A stretch of 64,000 nt of DNA, taken from NCBI RefSeq assembly GCF_028282165.1, contig NZ_JANQIM010000033.1, forward strand, positions 372,001-436,000. The letters are read 5' to 3'. Each line of letters starts with the position of its first letter. The stretch's first letter is position 1. Source of the DNA: Winogradskyella sp. Lineage in GTDB: Bacteria > Bacteroidota > Bacteroidia > Flavobacteriales > Flavobacteriaceae. Below are positions 8,417 to 16,689 of this stretch, piece by piece. The notes below the pieces were generated by a model that saw only the letters and a list, made by a program, of their open reading frames with translations, did not search any database and was not told where the DNA came from. A program made the position numbers and the translations under genes.

Positions 8417-9151
8417 TTAACTTCCAGATTTGTAGAATGGCACTGTATTAAAGCAATCTACATTCTCAGCGTTAGCATAATCAGGGTTTTTTCTTTTGTA
8501 TCTTAAAAATTTTGAAGTGTCATAGACTTCCCATATAACTAATTCATTATGCCTGCCGGCCCTTGTTTTAAGGTCAATTTTGTTTTGTCTAATAGCCTTT
8601 TCAACGGATTGTTTGTCACCAATTTTCATGATTTTTCTTGAGCTATGGCCTTTCTGGATTTTATTGACTATCCAATAAAACCTCACACTTTTTTTAGGAG
8701 CAGAGTCTTCTGCTATATTAGAAGTGTTAGTAGTAGTTTTTCCCTTAGCTTCATTTTGGGATTGTATCGTTAGCTCCTCATCTATGTTTTCTATACTGCT
8801 AACGGTAAGGTTTTTTGAAGTATTATCAATGGGTTTGTGCCGTATAAGGGTAATAATAATAAGCTTATCGTATACTTTAACTTCGGTCACATAGCGGCCA
8901 TTTGGGAAATTCGTTAACGGAATATGGGTTTTCTTATTATCTATAACAAACACTCTTTCAAAATCATTATTGAAGATAGCAACTTTGGCAATGGTGCGTT
9001 CGCCCTCAAGAATAAGCGTATCGCCAGATTTATTTAAACGGTGTTTTAATTCTTCTGCTCTGTAGTCTATATTTTGCAAAAGTGTAGCGTTTTGACTATA
9101 AACAAGTGAAGTCAAAAACAAAAAAAGTATAGCACATCCTTTTTTCATCAT
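8417..9151 (-). CDS. Secreted protein of unknown function, paralogue A
   Basis: A 244-residue exported protein with a signal peptide (MKKGCAILFLFLTSLVYSQN). It is a paralogue of the protein encoded at 11347-12093: both share an N-terminal block around EELKHRLNKSGDTLIL, a strand-rich middle and a C-terminal block with SSRKIMKIGD, NELVIWEVYD and FNTVPFY. A low-complexity linker of about 40 residues separates the two blocks. Start: the longer frame to 9199 adds 16 residues without signal features; the double ATG at 9146-9151 begins the signal peptide. No known domain is recognised. The pair flanks an amidohydrolase gene on the same strand. Confidence 0.7.
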   Translation of the reverse strand: MMKKGCAILFLFLTSLVYSQNATLLQNIDYRAEELKHRLNKSGDTLILEGERTIAKVAIFNNDFERVFVIDNKKTHIPLTNFPNGRYVTEVKVYDKLIIITLIRHKPIDNTSKNLTVSSIENIDEELTIQSQNEAKGKTTTNTSNIAEDSAPKKSVRFYWIVNKIQKGHSSRKIMKIGDKQSVEKAIRQNKIDLKTRAGRHNELVIWEVYDTSKFLRYKRKNPDYANAENVDCFNTVPFYKSGS

Positions 9152-9546
9152 AAGTAGGTTTTGTTTTGGGGAAACAATAACTTCCAAAAAAATATCCAAA
9201 CCTTTTAAAGGTCTAAGAGTAAAGGTAATAATTGATTTTATCTCAAGGATATGATATGGCTAAATGGTATTTTTTTGAGATAAAATGAATGGGTTTTCGT
9301 TGTAAGACTGAAAATACGGTTCAATTGATAAAAAATATATATTGCTGTAAATGAGTTGTTTAAAATTTAAATGTCGAAATTTTTAGATGATCATAGACTA
9401 GTGAAAGTCATGTTTAAAAACTAATAACAGATTAGTAATAGTTTGGTAATGTATAAATACAATTTGTAGTCTACATTTGTAATGCTATTAATCGTAATCG
9501 AAACATTAGTTGGGCCTTCACAATGAGAAGGAAACTAGTGTTTTTT
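9152..9546. other. 395-base intergenic region with an inverted repeat and no convincing gene
   Basis: AT-rich gap between paralogue A and the amidohydrolase gene. It holds the 11-bp inverted repeat listed separately, and a plus-strand TACATTTG at 9472-9479 that resembles a -7 element but faces the 3' end of a minus-strand gene. No reading frame with coding character and no RNA fold was recognised. Confidence 0.6.
9236..9285. repeat. 11-bp perfect inverted repeat upstream of paralogue A
   Basis: TTTTATCTCAA at 9236-9246 is exactly complementary to TTGAGATAAAA at 9275-9285, with a 28-base spacer. It lies 85-134 bases upstream of the start of the minus-strand secreted-protein gene. It could be a regulatory site or a chance AT-rich palindrome. 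Confidence 0.45.
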
Positions 9547-11274
9547 TTATTTATTGGTATCATAAACTACTTCGCCGTTAAATATGGTCATTACAACTTC
9601 AGTACTCAAGATTTCATCTTCTTTCACAGTCATGATGTCCTGATTGTAAATGGTAAAATCAGCAAGCTTACCAACGGTAATAGAGCCTTTAATGTCTTCT
9701 TCAAAAGCCCCATAAGCGCCATCTAAGGTATAGGATTTTAAGGCTTGGGCTCGAGTCATTTTTTGTTTGGGTTCATAGCCGCCCTCAGGTATACCCTTTA
9801 AAGTTTTTCTACTGACACTGGAGTAAAAACTGGCTATGGGATTTATGGGCTCTACAGGAACATCTGTGCCATTAATGATAGGAACTCCACTTTGTAGTAA
9901 GGTTTGCCACATGTAAGCGCCTTCTTGAATTCTCTTTAATCCTAAACGATAAATTGCCCAAGGTCTGTCAGAAGACATATGTACGGCCTGCATAGCTGGA
10001 ATAACCTGTAATTCTGCGAACCGTGGAATATCATCCGGGTGTAAATGTTGGGCATGTTCTATTCTATATCGATGATCTAATGCTGTATCTGGCAATTCTT
10101 TAAAGGCCATTTCGTAACGGTCTAAGATTTCTCTATTTGTTCTATCTCCAATAGCATGCGAGCATACCTGAAAGCCGTGTTTAAGACCGTTTAATGCAGT
10201 TTTCTTTACAAACTCCATAGGTAAGGTTTCGTGTCCAAAATGATTAGGTCTGTCTGAATAAGGTTCTAAAAGCCAGGCTCCTCGGGAGCCAAGGGCGCCA
10301 TCACAATTTAATTTTATGGATCTAATGGTAAACAAATGGTCTTCATCAACCATGATGCCTTTTTTGTACCAATTATTAAGCAAATCTTCGTCCCAACCGG
10401 TAAGCATAGCATACATGCGTATTTGCATTTTGCCTTCGGATTTCATTTTCTCATAAAGTGCAATGGTTTCTTTAGGAATACCGGCATCATGGAAACTGGT
10501 AATTCCATTTTTATGGCAAGCCTCCACGGCAAGCTCAAAAGCTTTGATGTCTGTTTCAGGTGTTCTTTCTGGAATATGCTGGGTAACTAAAGTTTGCGCT
10601 TGCTCGTTAAAAACTCCAGTAGGTCGGCCTAAAGCATCCACAATTACTTCACCGCCTTCAACTTCATACTTTTTAACACCATCTAAAGCTAAATCCTGTA
10701 AACCGGCAATTTCCATAGCTTTTGCATTGGCAAAGCCAGCGTGTCCACTAGCATGTCTTAAATACACAGGGTTATCCGGTGAGACCTCACTTAGTAAATG
10801 ATGGGTTTGAAACCCATGAACAGTCTCTGCTGGCATACTATCCCACTTGCTCTGATGCCAACCGCGTCCTGTTATCCATTCGCCTGGTTGGGCGGTTTTA
10901 ACACGTTGTGCTACAGCATCAACAATAGCTTGATAACTGGTAGTATTAATGAGGTCTAGATTCAGTTCATTATAGCCCAAACCCATAAAGTGTCCATGTC
11001 CTTCAATAAGACCAGGCGTCATGGTCTTTCCTTTTAAATCCAAAAGTTCGGTTTGCTCATTTTTGTAGGTTTCTGCTTCTTCAAGACTTCCTGCAAATAA
11101 AATTTTATTGCCTTTTGTAGCTACAGCTTCTACGGTTACAGCGGTAGAATCAACGGTATAAATAGGGCCTCCATAAATAAGCATGGTGGCAAATTCTTTA
11201 TTTGGATTAGAACATGCTAAAGAAAAAAGCAAAATACAGCATAAGCCCGATAGGGTAAAAAGTTTAGATTTCAT
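9547..11274 (-). CDS. Amidohydrolase family 3 (YtcJ-like) lipoprotein
   Basis: A 575-residue metal-dependent amidohydrolase of the YtcJ-like group. The N-terminus is a lipoprotein signal (LLFSLAC at about residues 15-21), so the enzyme is periplasmic or surface-attached, unlike cytosolic relatives. Metal-site motifs are visible: PGLIEGHGHFMGLG early, HDAG and CSHAIGDR in the middle, and NGTDVPVEP late. The C-terminus returns to the small beta-sandwich (VGKLADFTIYNQDIM). The substrate is unknown; the family acts on amide or imide bonds. It sits between two paralogous secreted proteins transcribed in the same direction. Confidence 0.88.
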   Translation of the reverse strand: MKSKLFTLSGLCCILLFSLACSNPNKEFATMLIYGGPIYTVDSTAVTVEAVATKGNKILFAGSLEEAETYKNEQTELLDLKGKTMTPGLIEGHGHFMGLGYNELNLDLINTTSYQAIVDAVAQRVKTAQPGEWITGRGWHQSKWDSMPAETVHGFQTHHLLSEVSPDNPVYLRHASGHAGFANAKAMEIAGLQDLALDGVKKYEVEGGEVIVDALGRPTGVFNEQAQTLVTQHIPERTPETDIKAFELAVEACHKNGITSFHDAGIPKETIALYEKMKSEGKMQIRMYAMLTGWDEDLLNNWYKKGIMVDEDHLFTIRSIKLNCDGALGSRGAWLLEPYSDRPNHFGHETLPMEFVKKTALNGLKHGFQVCSHAIGDRTNREILDRYEMAFKELPDTALDHRYRIEHAQHLHPDDIPRFAELQVIPAMQAVHMSSDRPWAIYRLGLKRIQEGAYMWQTLLQSGVPIINGTDVPVEPINPIASFYSSVSRKTLKGIPEGGYEPKQKMTRAQALKSYTLDGAYGAFEEDIKGSITVGKLADFTIYNQDIMTVKEDEILSTEVVMTIFNGEVVYDTNK

Positions 11275-11300
11275 AAAGATTGGTTTAATACCTAAAGTTA

Positions 11301-11308
11301 CAAATTTA
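11301..11308 (-). promoter_or_regulatory. Bacteroidota -7 element for the amidohydrolase gene
   Basis: CAAATTTA on the plus strand reads TAAATTTG on the minus strand, a full TAnnTTTG match 27 bases before the ATG. No clear -33 element. Confidence 0.5.
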
Positions 11309-11346
11309 GTAAGACTAAGTAACTAATCTCTATTATTCTAGATGCT

Positions 11347-12093
11347 CTATTTTGAGGCTACCAAACTTTTTAACGAAGAATAATATGGTATAACGTTAAA
11401 TAAATCTGATGAAGTTGAATTTATGTAGTCTGTGTCAGCGATCTGCGCTTCCATAAATTTGTGAGAATCATAAACTTCCCAAACAGTTAACTCGTTGGAT
11501 TTCCCTTCTGCACTGTTTAGCTCTAGCTTATTTTTTTTAATCATTTTTTTAACTGTAGTTTCGTCTACTAACTTCATGGTTTTACTAGAGCTTGATTTTA
11601 GGATTACCCAAAACAGTTTCTTTTTTGTATCACTTTTTCTTTTTTTTGGTGACAGTAAACTTTCTATTCTGTCTGTAATGATAACATTTATGGGATTAAG
11701 ATTTTCGTCTAGCATGGTACCCTTTTCATAAACAAACTCACTTTCATTAGAAGAGATAGACGAATTAGGATCGTTACTGTACTTTATTAATTCCATGATG
11801 ATGATTTTGCCTTCTAAATGGACTTCAACATGAAATTCCCCAATAGGAATGTTGTGCAATGAAATCTTAACTTCAGAATTTTCGACCTTGACTTTTTTTT
11901 CAAAGTTTTCATTAAATAGTTCAACTTTAGAAATGATTTGGTCACTTGCCAAAACTAAACTATCTCTTGTTCTGTTTAGGTTGTGTTTCAGTTCCTTGGC
12001 CTTTGGATTAAAATTTTTGAGTAACACAATATTCTGACTATTAGAAGTAATGGCCAAAAGAAAAATAAGTAGTGTAAACAAATTTTTATACAT
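11347..12093 (-). CDS. Secreted protein of unknown function, paralogue B
   Basis: A 248-residue exported protein with a signal peptide (MYKNLFTLLIFLLAITSNSQN). It is a paralogue of the product of 8417-9151: shared blocks include KELKHNLNRTRDSLVL, SSKTMKLVDETTVKKMIKKN, NELTVWEVYDSHKFM and FNVIPYY. The longest frame begins at 12231 but the extra 46 residues have no signal character, so the ATG at 12093 is chosen. The function is not known. Two copies around one amidohydrolase suggest tandem duplication or a three-gene functional unit. Confidence 0.7.
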   Translation of the reverse strand: MYKNLFTLLIFLLAITSNSQNIVLLKNFNPKAKELKHNLNRTRDSLVLASDQIISKVELFNENFEKKVKVENSEVKISLHNIPIGEFHVEVHLEGKIIIMELIKYSNDPNSSISSNESEFVYEKGTMLDENLNPINVIITDRIESLLSPKKRKSDTKKKLFWVILKSSSSKTMKLVDETTVKKMIKKNKLELNSAEGKSNELTVWEVYDSHKFMEAQIADTDYINSTSSDLFNVIPYYSSLKSLVASK

Positions 12094-12294
12094 AATATTT
12101 ATTTTGAGATTTGAGGCTAAATGTTTTATGTATCTGATGGTAAAATTATGGGCAATTACTTGACCGAAAATATATTTAAGATGTTTTGCAATTTTTTTAG
12201 TTGATGTACTTTCAAATGCGATGTACAGCAAAAAAATAGGATTTAAAAAGCCTGTTTTTTAAAAGTTTAATCAGTAATTTATTTAAATTAGCTC

Positions 12295-12918
12295 ATGCGA
12301 AAAATTCTATTCGGAGTTATAATAACACTTATTATCTTGTTTACTTTTAAGTACTGCGATGATAAAAAAGAGGACAAGATAACACTGAAAGAAAATACGG
12401 TTTTAATACAGGAGCAAATTAAAAATGTTGGTAAGTTAGTGGTAACCGAAGGGCATTTTAGCGAGGTATTTACATACAAGCATTCTAAGTCGGTGTTTGC
12501 GGATTTATTAGAAGCAGAAAAGCAAGCCATTGTTGTAGTCAATGCAGATGTAACTGTAAGTTACGACCTGAGCAAGATCGAATATAAAATAGATGAAAGC
12601 AACAAGACCCTACGGATTTTAAATATCCCAAAAGAAGAAATTACGATTAATCCAGATTTGGAGTATTACGATATACAAGCAGATTTTTTAAATCAATTTG
12701 AAGCCAAAGATTATAATGAGATCAAAGAGACCGTAAAAAAGTCGTTAATGAAAAAAGTCGAAAATTCAGAATTAAAGTCCAATGCTCAAAATAGATTGAT
12801 TAGTGAATTGTCAAAATTCTTTATTCTTACAAACTCCTTGGGTTGGACACTGGAGTACAATCAAAATCCTATTACCAAACTGGAGCAATTAAAGGAGATC
12901 GAGAATCTAATAGATTAG
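12295..12918 (+). CDS. DUF4230 family membrane-anchored protein
   Basis: A 207-residue protein with one N-terminal membrane helix (ILFGVIITLIILFTF) and a DUF4230 domain, recognisable from GKLVVTEGHFSEVFTYKHSK and VVVNADVTVSYDLSKIEYKID. It would face the periplasm. The family has no assigned activity. The stop overlaps the stop of the rhodanese gene on the opposite strand by four bases, so the two transcripts converge. Confidence 0.8.
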   Translation: MRKILFGVIITLIILFTFKYCDDKKEDKITLKENTVLIQEQIKNVGKLVVTEGHFSEVFTYKHSKSVFADLLEAEKQAIVVVNADVTVSYDLSKIEYKIDESNKTLRILNIPKEEITINPDLEYYDIQADFLNQFEAKDYNEIKETVKKSLMKKVENSELKSNAQNRLISELSKFFILTNSLGWTLEYNQNPITKLEQLKEIENLID

Positions 12919-13232
12919 GCCTCGTTCAATTTCCGTTTCAAACCCAAAATACCGCCACCATTAATTGCATTGATTCCAGCTAACCTCAAAATTTTAGCTG
13001 CACTACGAGATCGCATACCACTTTGGCAATATGTTATAACGGGCTTATTCAATTTTTTGATTTTATTTATATTTTCCTTAATATCTTGAAGTGGAATATG
13101 AAGTGCATTTTTAAGATGAACACTGTTGTACTCACTTTTTGTTCTTACGTCTAAAAGAATAGCTCCTTTTTTTAAATACGTGTTTATACCATCGGTTTTG
13201 TTACTTCCGAATAGTTTAGTCAAAAATCCCAT
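12915..13232 (-). CDS. Single-domain rhodanese-like protein
   Basis: A 105-residue rhodanese-fold protein, probably a sulfur carrier or sulfurtransferase. The active-site loop is CQSGMRSRSA with the catalytic Cys, preceded by the conserved LLDVRTKSEYNSVHLKNALHIPL. The longest frame starts at 13316, but the family begins near MGFLTKLFG, so the ATG at 13232 is chosen. The acceptor is unknown. It is divergent from the TetR regulator gene. Confidence 0.85.
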   Translation of the reverse strand: MGFLTKLFGSNKTDGINTYLKKGAILLDVRTKSEYNSVHLKNALHIPLQDIKENINKIKKLNKPVITYCQSGMRSRSAAKILRLAGINAINGGGILGLKRKLNEA

Positions 13233-13346
13233 ACTTTTTAATTTAGACAAAAATGCATAAATCAATTGTATTAGAACGTAACTAAAGTTACAAGTGTTTA
13301 GCAGTATGTTAGGCATTAAAAGGTTATTTTATAATTTTACAGACTA

Positions 13347-13916
13347 ATGAAAAAAGAAACGAGACAAGAAGAAATTATTAGAATAGCTGCAAGGTTATTT
13401 AAAGAAAAGGGTTATAGTGCGGTGACCATGCGAGATTTAGCTGCAGAAATGGGGATAAAGGCTGCAAGCTTATATAATCATATCAACTCTAAGCAATATA
13501 TTCTTGATATGATCATCATCACTCTAGCAGAAAAGTTTACAGATGGAATGCAGCAAATTCAGTCATCGGACGATAATTGTATCGGAAAGCTAAAACAAAT
13601 CATTGAGTTGCATGTAAAGCTATCTAGTCAGAATATATATGGTATGGCTTCACTCAATAACGATTGGATGCATCTTGCTGAAAAGCGGGATTACTACAAA
13701 AAATTGCGTAGTAATTATGAAGAGGATTTTAGAAGTATTCTTGAAGAGGGCATAGCTTCAGGCGAAATCGTAAATGAAAAACCCGAAGTGATGATGTTTT
13801 CAATACTAACGACACTTCGGTCCCTCTATATCTGGATTCCCAAAAAAGAAGATCTGAATCTGAGAGAATTATCCGCAACACTTAACCAGATTCTCATTAA
13901 AGGAATTAACAAATAG
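13347..13916 (+). CDS. TetR/AcrR family regulator, probable regulator of the paa operon
   Basis: A 189-residue TetR-type repressor. The DNA-binding helix-turn-helix spans about residues 10-55 (IIRIAARLFKEKGYSAVTMRDLAAEMGIKAASLYNHINSK is the classic pattern); the rest is the helical ligand-binding domain. It stands directly in front of the phenylacetate operon and points the same way. In other bacteria phenylacetyl-CoA relieves repression by PaaR or PaaX type regulators; a similar role here is inferred. A 20-bp palindrome just after the -7 element upstream of paaE is a candidate operator. Confidence 0.88.
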   Translation: MKKETRQEEIIRIAARLFKEKGYSAVTMRDLAAEMGIKAASLYNHINSKQYILDMIIITLAEKFTDGMQQIQSSDDNCIGKLKQIIELHVKLSSQNIYGMASLNNDWMHLAEKRDYYKKLRSNYEEDFRSILEEGIASGEIVNEKPEVMMFSILTTLRSLYIWIPKKEDLNLRELSATLNQILIKGINK

Positions 13917-13962
13917 TCATAAAAGATGCATCAATGCGTAGTATTGGTGCAACCTATTAAAC

Positions 13963-13990
13963 TGTCATTCCTGCAAGGGAAGGAATCTCA
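13963..13990. repeat. Type 1 repeat fragment upstream of paa promoter
   Basis: TGTCATTCCTG followed by GGAAGGAATCTC, the left half of the type 1 palindromic element (GTCATTCC...GGAATC). It lies between the TetR gene and the paa promoter. Confidence 0.55.
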
Positions 13991-14001
13991 ATTAAATTTT
14001 A

Positions 14002-14009
14002 TAACTTTG
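14002..14009 (+). promoter_or_regulatory. Bacteroidota -7 element of the paa operon
   Basis: TAACTTTG matches TAnnTTTG. Transcription would start near 14016, giving a leader of about 100 bases before paaE. No clear -33 TTG is seen. The palindrome at 14016-14035 would overlap the transcription start. Confidence 0.6.
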
Positions 14010-14015
14010 CTGAAC

Positions 14016-14035
14016 AAACTAACAGTTGTTAGTTT
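14016..14035. promoter_or_regulatory. Candidate TetR operator at the paa transcription start
   Basis: Two perfect 9-base arms, AAACTAACA and TGTTAGTTT, around a 2-base centre. Length and symmetry fit a TetR-dimer operator, and it sits 7-26 bases after the -7 element, where a bound repressor would block initiation. The TetR gene ends 100 bases upstream. No second copy was noticed elsewhere in the window. Confidence 0.6.
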
Positions 14036-14038
14036 AAT

Positions 14039-14115
14039 GTCGTTCCTTCGAAAGTAGGAATCTCATCCAAGAAAATTTAATAGTTGGTTTAAAAAATACC
14101 TGTTAACGCAGGCAT
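14039..14115. repeat. Type 1 palindromic repeat in the paaE leader
   Basis: Begins TGTCGTTCC with GAAAGTAGGAATCTCAT and ends in CCTGTTAACGCAGGCAT, degenerate versions of the left and right hairpins of the element at 35521-35609. It ends four bases before the paaE ATG and would form the leader of the paa transcript. Confidence 0.6.
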
Positions 14116-14118
14116 AAG

Positions 14119-15192
14119 ATGGCAGAGTTTCATAGCTTAAGAGTTAAAGATATTTATAAAGAAACGGAAGATACTTCAGTAGTAACTTTTGAAGTGCCTT
14201 CAAACTTGATAGAAACATTTAAATTTAGACAAGGGCAGCATTTAACCCTAAAAACAGATATTAATGGCGAGGATGTGCGTCGTTCTTATTCGTTATGTTC
14301 TAGCCCAAATGAGGCAAAATGGCAAGTTGCCGTAAAACAAATTCCTGGCGGTAAGTTTTCTACTTACATTAATGAAGAATTAAAATCTGGTGATTATCTC
14401 GACGTGATGCCTCCAAGCGGAACTTTCGGTGTGGATTGCCATCCTGAGCATGCTAAAAACTATTTATTTTTTGCCGCTGGAAGTGGCATTACGCCAGTAA
14501 TTTCTATGATAAAAGCACACTTAAAAGCGGAGTCAAACTCAACGTGCAAATTATTTTATGTCAATAAAACGGCAAAATCCATTATCTTTAAAGAAGAACT
14601 GGAGCAGCTTAGAAACACCTATTTTGGAAGATTGGAAATCTACTATTTCCTTACCAAAGAACGAAGGGACATTGAGTTGTTTAACGGGAGGTTTAATGAT
14701 GAAAAAATGGACGTTCTGACCAAAACTTTTATAGATATTCCCGATACAAGCGAAGTGTTTTTATGTGGTCCGGAACAAATGGTGAATTATGTAAGTGACT
14801 ATTTGATCAATGCAGGATTGCCAAAGGACCTAGTGCATTTTGAACTGTTCGTTACGGGCTTATCTGAAGAGGATATAAAACGACAGGAGCGTTTGGCAAA
14901 GCAAAATGTTGAAGGAACCGAAGTGACTATTGTTGATGGAGGTAAAGAATTCTTATTTACCATGACCAGTGATTTTGATAATATCCTTGATGCAGCTTTA
15001 AATGCTGGTGCTGATTTGCCATTTGCTTGTAAAGGTGGTGTTTGTAGTACCTGTAAATGTCAGATAAAAGAAGGTGAAGTTGAAATGAAGATCAACTATG
15101 CGCTTGAAGACAAAGAAGTGGCGCAAAATTTTGTACTAAGCTGTCAAGCAGTTCCAACATCAGAAAAAGTTGTCGTCGATTTCGACGTTTAA
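14119..15192 (+). CDS. paaE: 1,2-phenylacetyl-CoA epoxidase, reductase subunit PaaE
   Basis: PaaE passes electrons from NAD(P)H to the di-iron epoxidase that attacks the ring of phenylacetyl-CoA. The domain order is FAD-binding (about 1-110, with RRSYSLCSSP), nucleotide-binding (about 110-235, with AAGSGITPVISMIKAH) and a C-terminal plant-type [2Fe-2S] ferredoxin whose ligands are C304, C309, C312 and C342. At 357 residues it has the normal length. Here it is the first gene of the operon, whereas in E. coli it follows paaABCD. Confidence 0.95.
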   Translation: MAEFHSLRVKDIYKETEDTSVVTFEVPSNLIETFKFRQGQHLTLKTDINGEDVRRSYSLCSSPNEAKWQVAVKQIPGGKFSTYINEELKSGDYLDVMPPSGTFGVDCHPEHAKNYLFFAAGSGITPVISMIKAHLKAESNSTCKLFYVNKTAKSIIFKEELEQLRNTYFGRLEIYYFLTKERRDIELFNGRFNDEKMDVLTKTFIDIPDTSEVFLCGPEQMVNYVSDYLINAGLPKDLVHFELFVTGLSEEDIKRQERLAKQNVEGTEVTIVDGGKEFLFTMTSDFDNILDAALNAGADLPFACKGGVCSTCKCQIKEGEVEMKINYALEDKEVAQNFVLSCQAVPTSEKVVVDFDV

Positions 15193-15203
15193 GTAAAATG
15201 AGT

Positions 15204-15228
15204 TGTCATTCCTGGGTATTCGGGAATA
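15204..15228. repeat. Type 1 repeat fragment, paaE-paaA junction
   Basis: TGTCATTCCTGGGTATTCGGGAATA forms a short hairpin with ATTCC/GGAAT-type arms and belongs with the other GTCATTCC repeats. Confidence 0.5.
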
Positions 15229-15261
15229 CATAATACGAAAAAGAAAAATTAAAGTTTTACC

Positions 15262-15300
15262 AGCTATTAGCTTAAAACTAGTAGCCAAAAGCTAAAAACT
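15262..15300. repeat. Microrepeat AGCTA(T)TAGC-like, paaE-paaA junction
   Basis: Degenerate direct repeats of AGCTAWWAGCTTAAAA and TAGCCAAAAGCTAAAA reach up to the paaA start codon. Low-complexity filler of this kind also occurs at other junctions of the operon with different unit words. Confidence 0.4.
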
Positions 15301-16257
15301 ATGAGTGAAGAACAGATAAGAAGTCTAGAAAGACATTTTAACGAACGCATTGCGCGCGATGAAAAGATTGAGCCTAAAGATTGGATGCCAGAAAAGTATC
15401 GTCAGACACACATTAGACAAATATCCCAACATGCACATTCAGAAATTGTAGGGATGTTACCCGAAGGAAACTGGATTACGCGTGCACCATCATTAAGACG
15501 AAAAGTAGCCTTATTGGCTAAAGTTCAAGATGAAGCAGGTCACGGATTATATCTCTATAGTGCGTGTGAAACTCTAGGTATTTCAAGAGATGAATTATAT
15601 GAGCAATTACATTCTGGTAAAGCCAAATACTCGAGTATATTCAATTACCCAGCCTTAACTTGGGCAGATATGGGTGCCATTGGTTGGTTGGTAGATGGTG
15701 CAGCCATTATCAATCAAGTACCACTATGTAACACGTCTTATGGGCCATATGCAAGAGCTATGATTCGTGTATGTAAAGAAGAGAGTTTCCATCAAAGACA
15801 AGGTTTTGAAATCATGCTAAAACTTTGTAATGGAACTCCAGAACAAAAAGAAATGGCTCAAGACGCCTTAAACCGTTGGTGGTGGCCAAGTTTAATGATG
15901 TTAGGGCCCACAGACGATAAGTCGGTTCATACAGAACAATCTATGAAGTGGAAACTGAAACGTAAAACGAATGACGAATTACGCCAGCAGTTTATAGATC
16001 AAACCGTTCCTCAAGCAGATGTTCTAGGTTTAATAGTGCCAGACCCAGATCTCAAATGGAATGAAGAACGTCAAAGTTATGATTTCGGAGAAATTGATTG
16101 GGATGAGTTTTGGCAAGTCGTTAGAGGTCATGGCCCAATGAATAAAGAACGCATGAAAGCACGTGTTAGTGCATGGGAGCGTGGAACATGGGTACGTGAG
16201 GCGGCAATGGCCTATGCAGAAAAGAAACAAGCAAGAAAAGAAAAACAAGCAGTCTAA
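15301..16257 (+). CDS. paaA: 1,2-phenylacetyl-CoA epoxidase, catalytic subunit PaaA
   Basis: PaaA is the catalytic di-iron subunit of the phenylacetyl-CoA ring epoxidase and works as PaaA-PaaC pairs with PaaB. The 318-residue protein shows the ferritin-like carboxylate-histidine motifs DEAGH ([19 protein letters not shown]) and [11 protein letters not shown], and the family sequence [17 protein letters not shown]. The N-terminus [30 protein letters not shown] is typical. It is followed by paaB after 61 bases. Confidence 0.97.
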   Translation: MSEEQIRSLERHFNERIARDEKIEPKDWMPEKYRQTHIRQISQHAHSEIVGMLPEGNWITRAPSLRRKVALLAKVQDEAGHGLYLYSACETLGISRDELYEQLHSGKAKYSSIFNYPALTWADMGAIGWLVDGAAIINQVPLCNTSYGPYARAMIRVCKEESFHQRQGFEIMLKLCNGTPEQKEMAQDALNRWWWPSLMMLGPTDDKSVHTEQSMKWKLKRKTNDELRQQFIDQTVPQADVLGLIVPDPDLKWNEERQSYDFGEIDWDEFWQVVRGHGPMNKERMKARVSAWERGTWVREAAMAYAEKKQARKEKQAV

Positions 16258-16280
16258 TTAGATGTGAGATTTAAGATTTT

Positions 16281-16311
16281 TCTCAATACGCAATACTCAC
16301 TTCTCAATACT
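16281..16311. repeat. Microrepeat CTCAATACgcAATACTCAC, paaA-paaB junction
   Basis: Three imperfect copies of CTCAATAC/GCAATAC lie in tandem just before the paaB start. No function is evident. Confidence 0.4.
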
Positions 16312-16318
16312 AGAAAAT

Positions 16319-16606
16319 ATGGCAACAAAAAATTGGCCACTTTGGGAAATCTTCGTAAGAAGTAAGAACGGATTAGAACATCGACATTTTGGGAGTTTGC
16401 ATGCGGCTGATGCAGAAATGGCCCTTGAAAATGCAAGGGATGTCTACACCAGAAGAAATGAAGGCGTGAGCATTTGGGTCGTAGAGTCCAAACATATTAC
16501 GGCTTCCAATCCAGAAAATAATGGTGAATTATTTGAACCAGCTCAAGATAAGGTGTATCGTCATCCCACGTTTTATGATGTACCAGATGAGGTAAAACAT
16601 ATGTAA
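16319..16606 (+). CDS. paaB: 1,2-phenylacetyl-CoA epoxidase, subunit PaaB
   Basis: PaaB is the small bridging subunit of the epoxidase that joins two PaaAC units. The 95-residue sequence contains the family core WPLWEIFVRSKNGLEHRHFG, SLHAADAEMALENARDVYTRRNEGVSIWVV and the C-terminal VYRHPTFYDVP. Length is as expected. It sits between paaA and paaC in the standard order. Confidence 0.96.
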   Translation: MATKNWPLWEIFVRSKNGLEHRHFGSLHAADAEMALENARDVYTRRNEGVSIWVVESKHITASNPENNGELFEPAQDKVYRHPTFYDVPDEVKHM

Positions 16607-16625
16607 TAAATATTTGATTTATCAA

Positions 16626-16667
16626 CCTGAACTGTCACACCGAGCACAGTCGAAGTGTTGTTTCAGG
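16626..16667. repeat. Type 1 hairpin repeat, paaB-paaC junction
   Basis: CCTGAA and TTTCAGG bracket the core GTCACACCGAGC and AGTCGAAGTGTTG. The same bracketed core recurs at the next junction (17463-17508), so two neighbouring spacers of the operon hold copies of one element. Confidence 0.65.
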
Positions 16668-16689
16668 ATCTTATCAAAAAAGTTTAAAC

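Noticed and set aside
9523..9726. Plus-strand frame of 67 residues after a TACATTTG element
   Set aside because: Most of it is antisense to the 3' end of the amidohydrolase gene and its residues mirror that gene's codon pattern; no signal peptide, domain or conserved feature supports it.
13278..13291. Palindrome GTAACTAAAGTTAC between rhodanese and TetR genes as a second TetR operator
   Set aside because: Its arms do not match the AAACTAACA arms of the paa candidate and it is only 14 bases in an AT-rich region.
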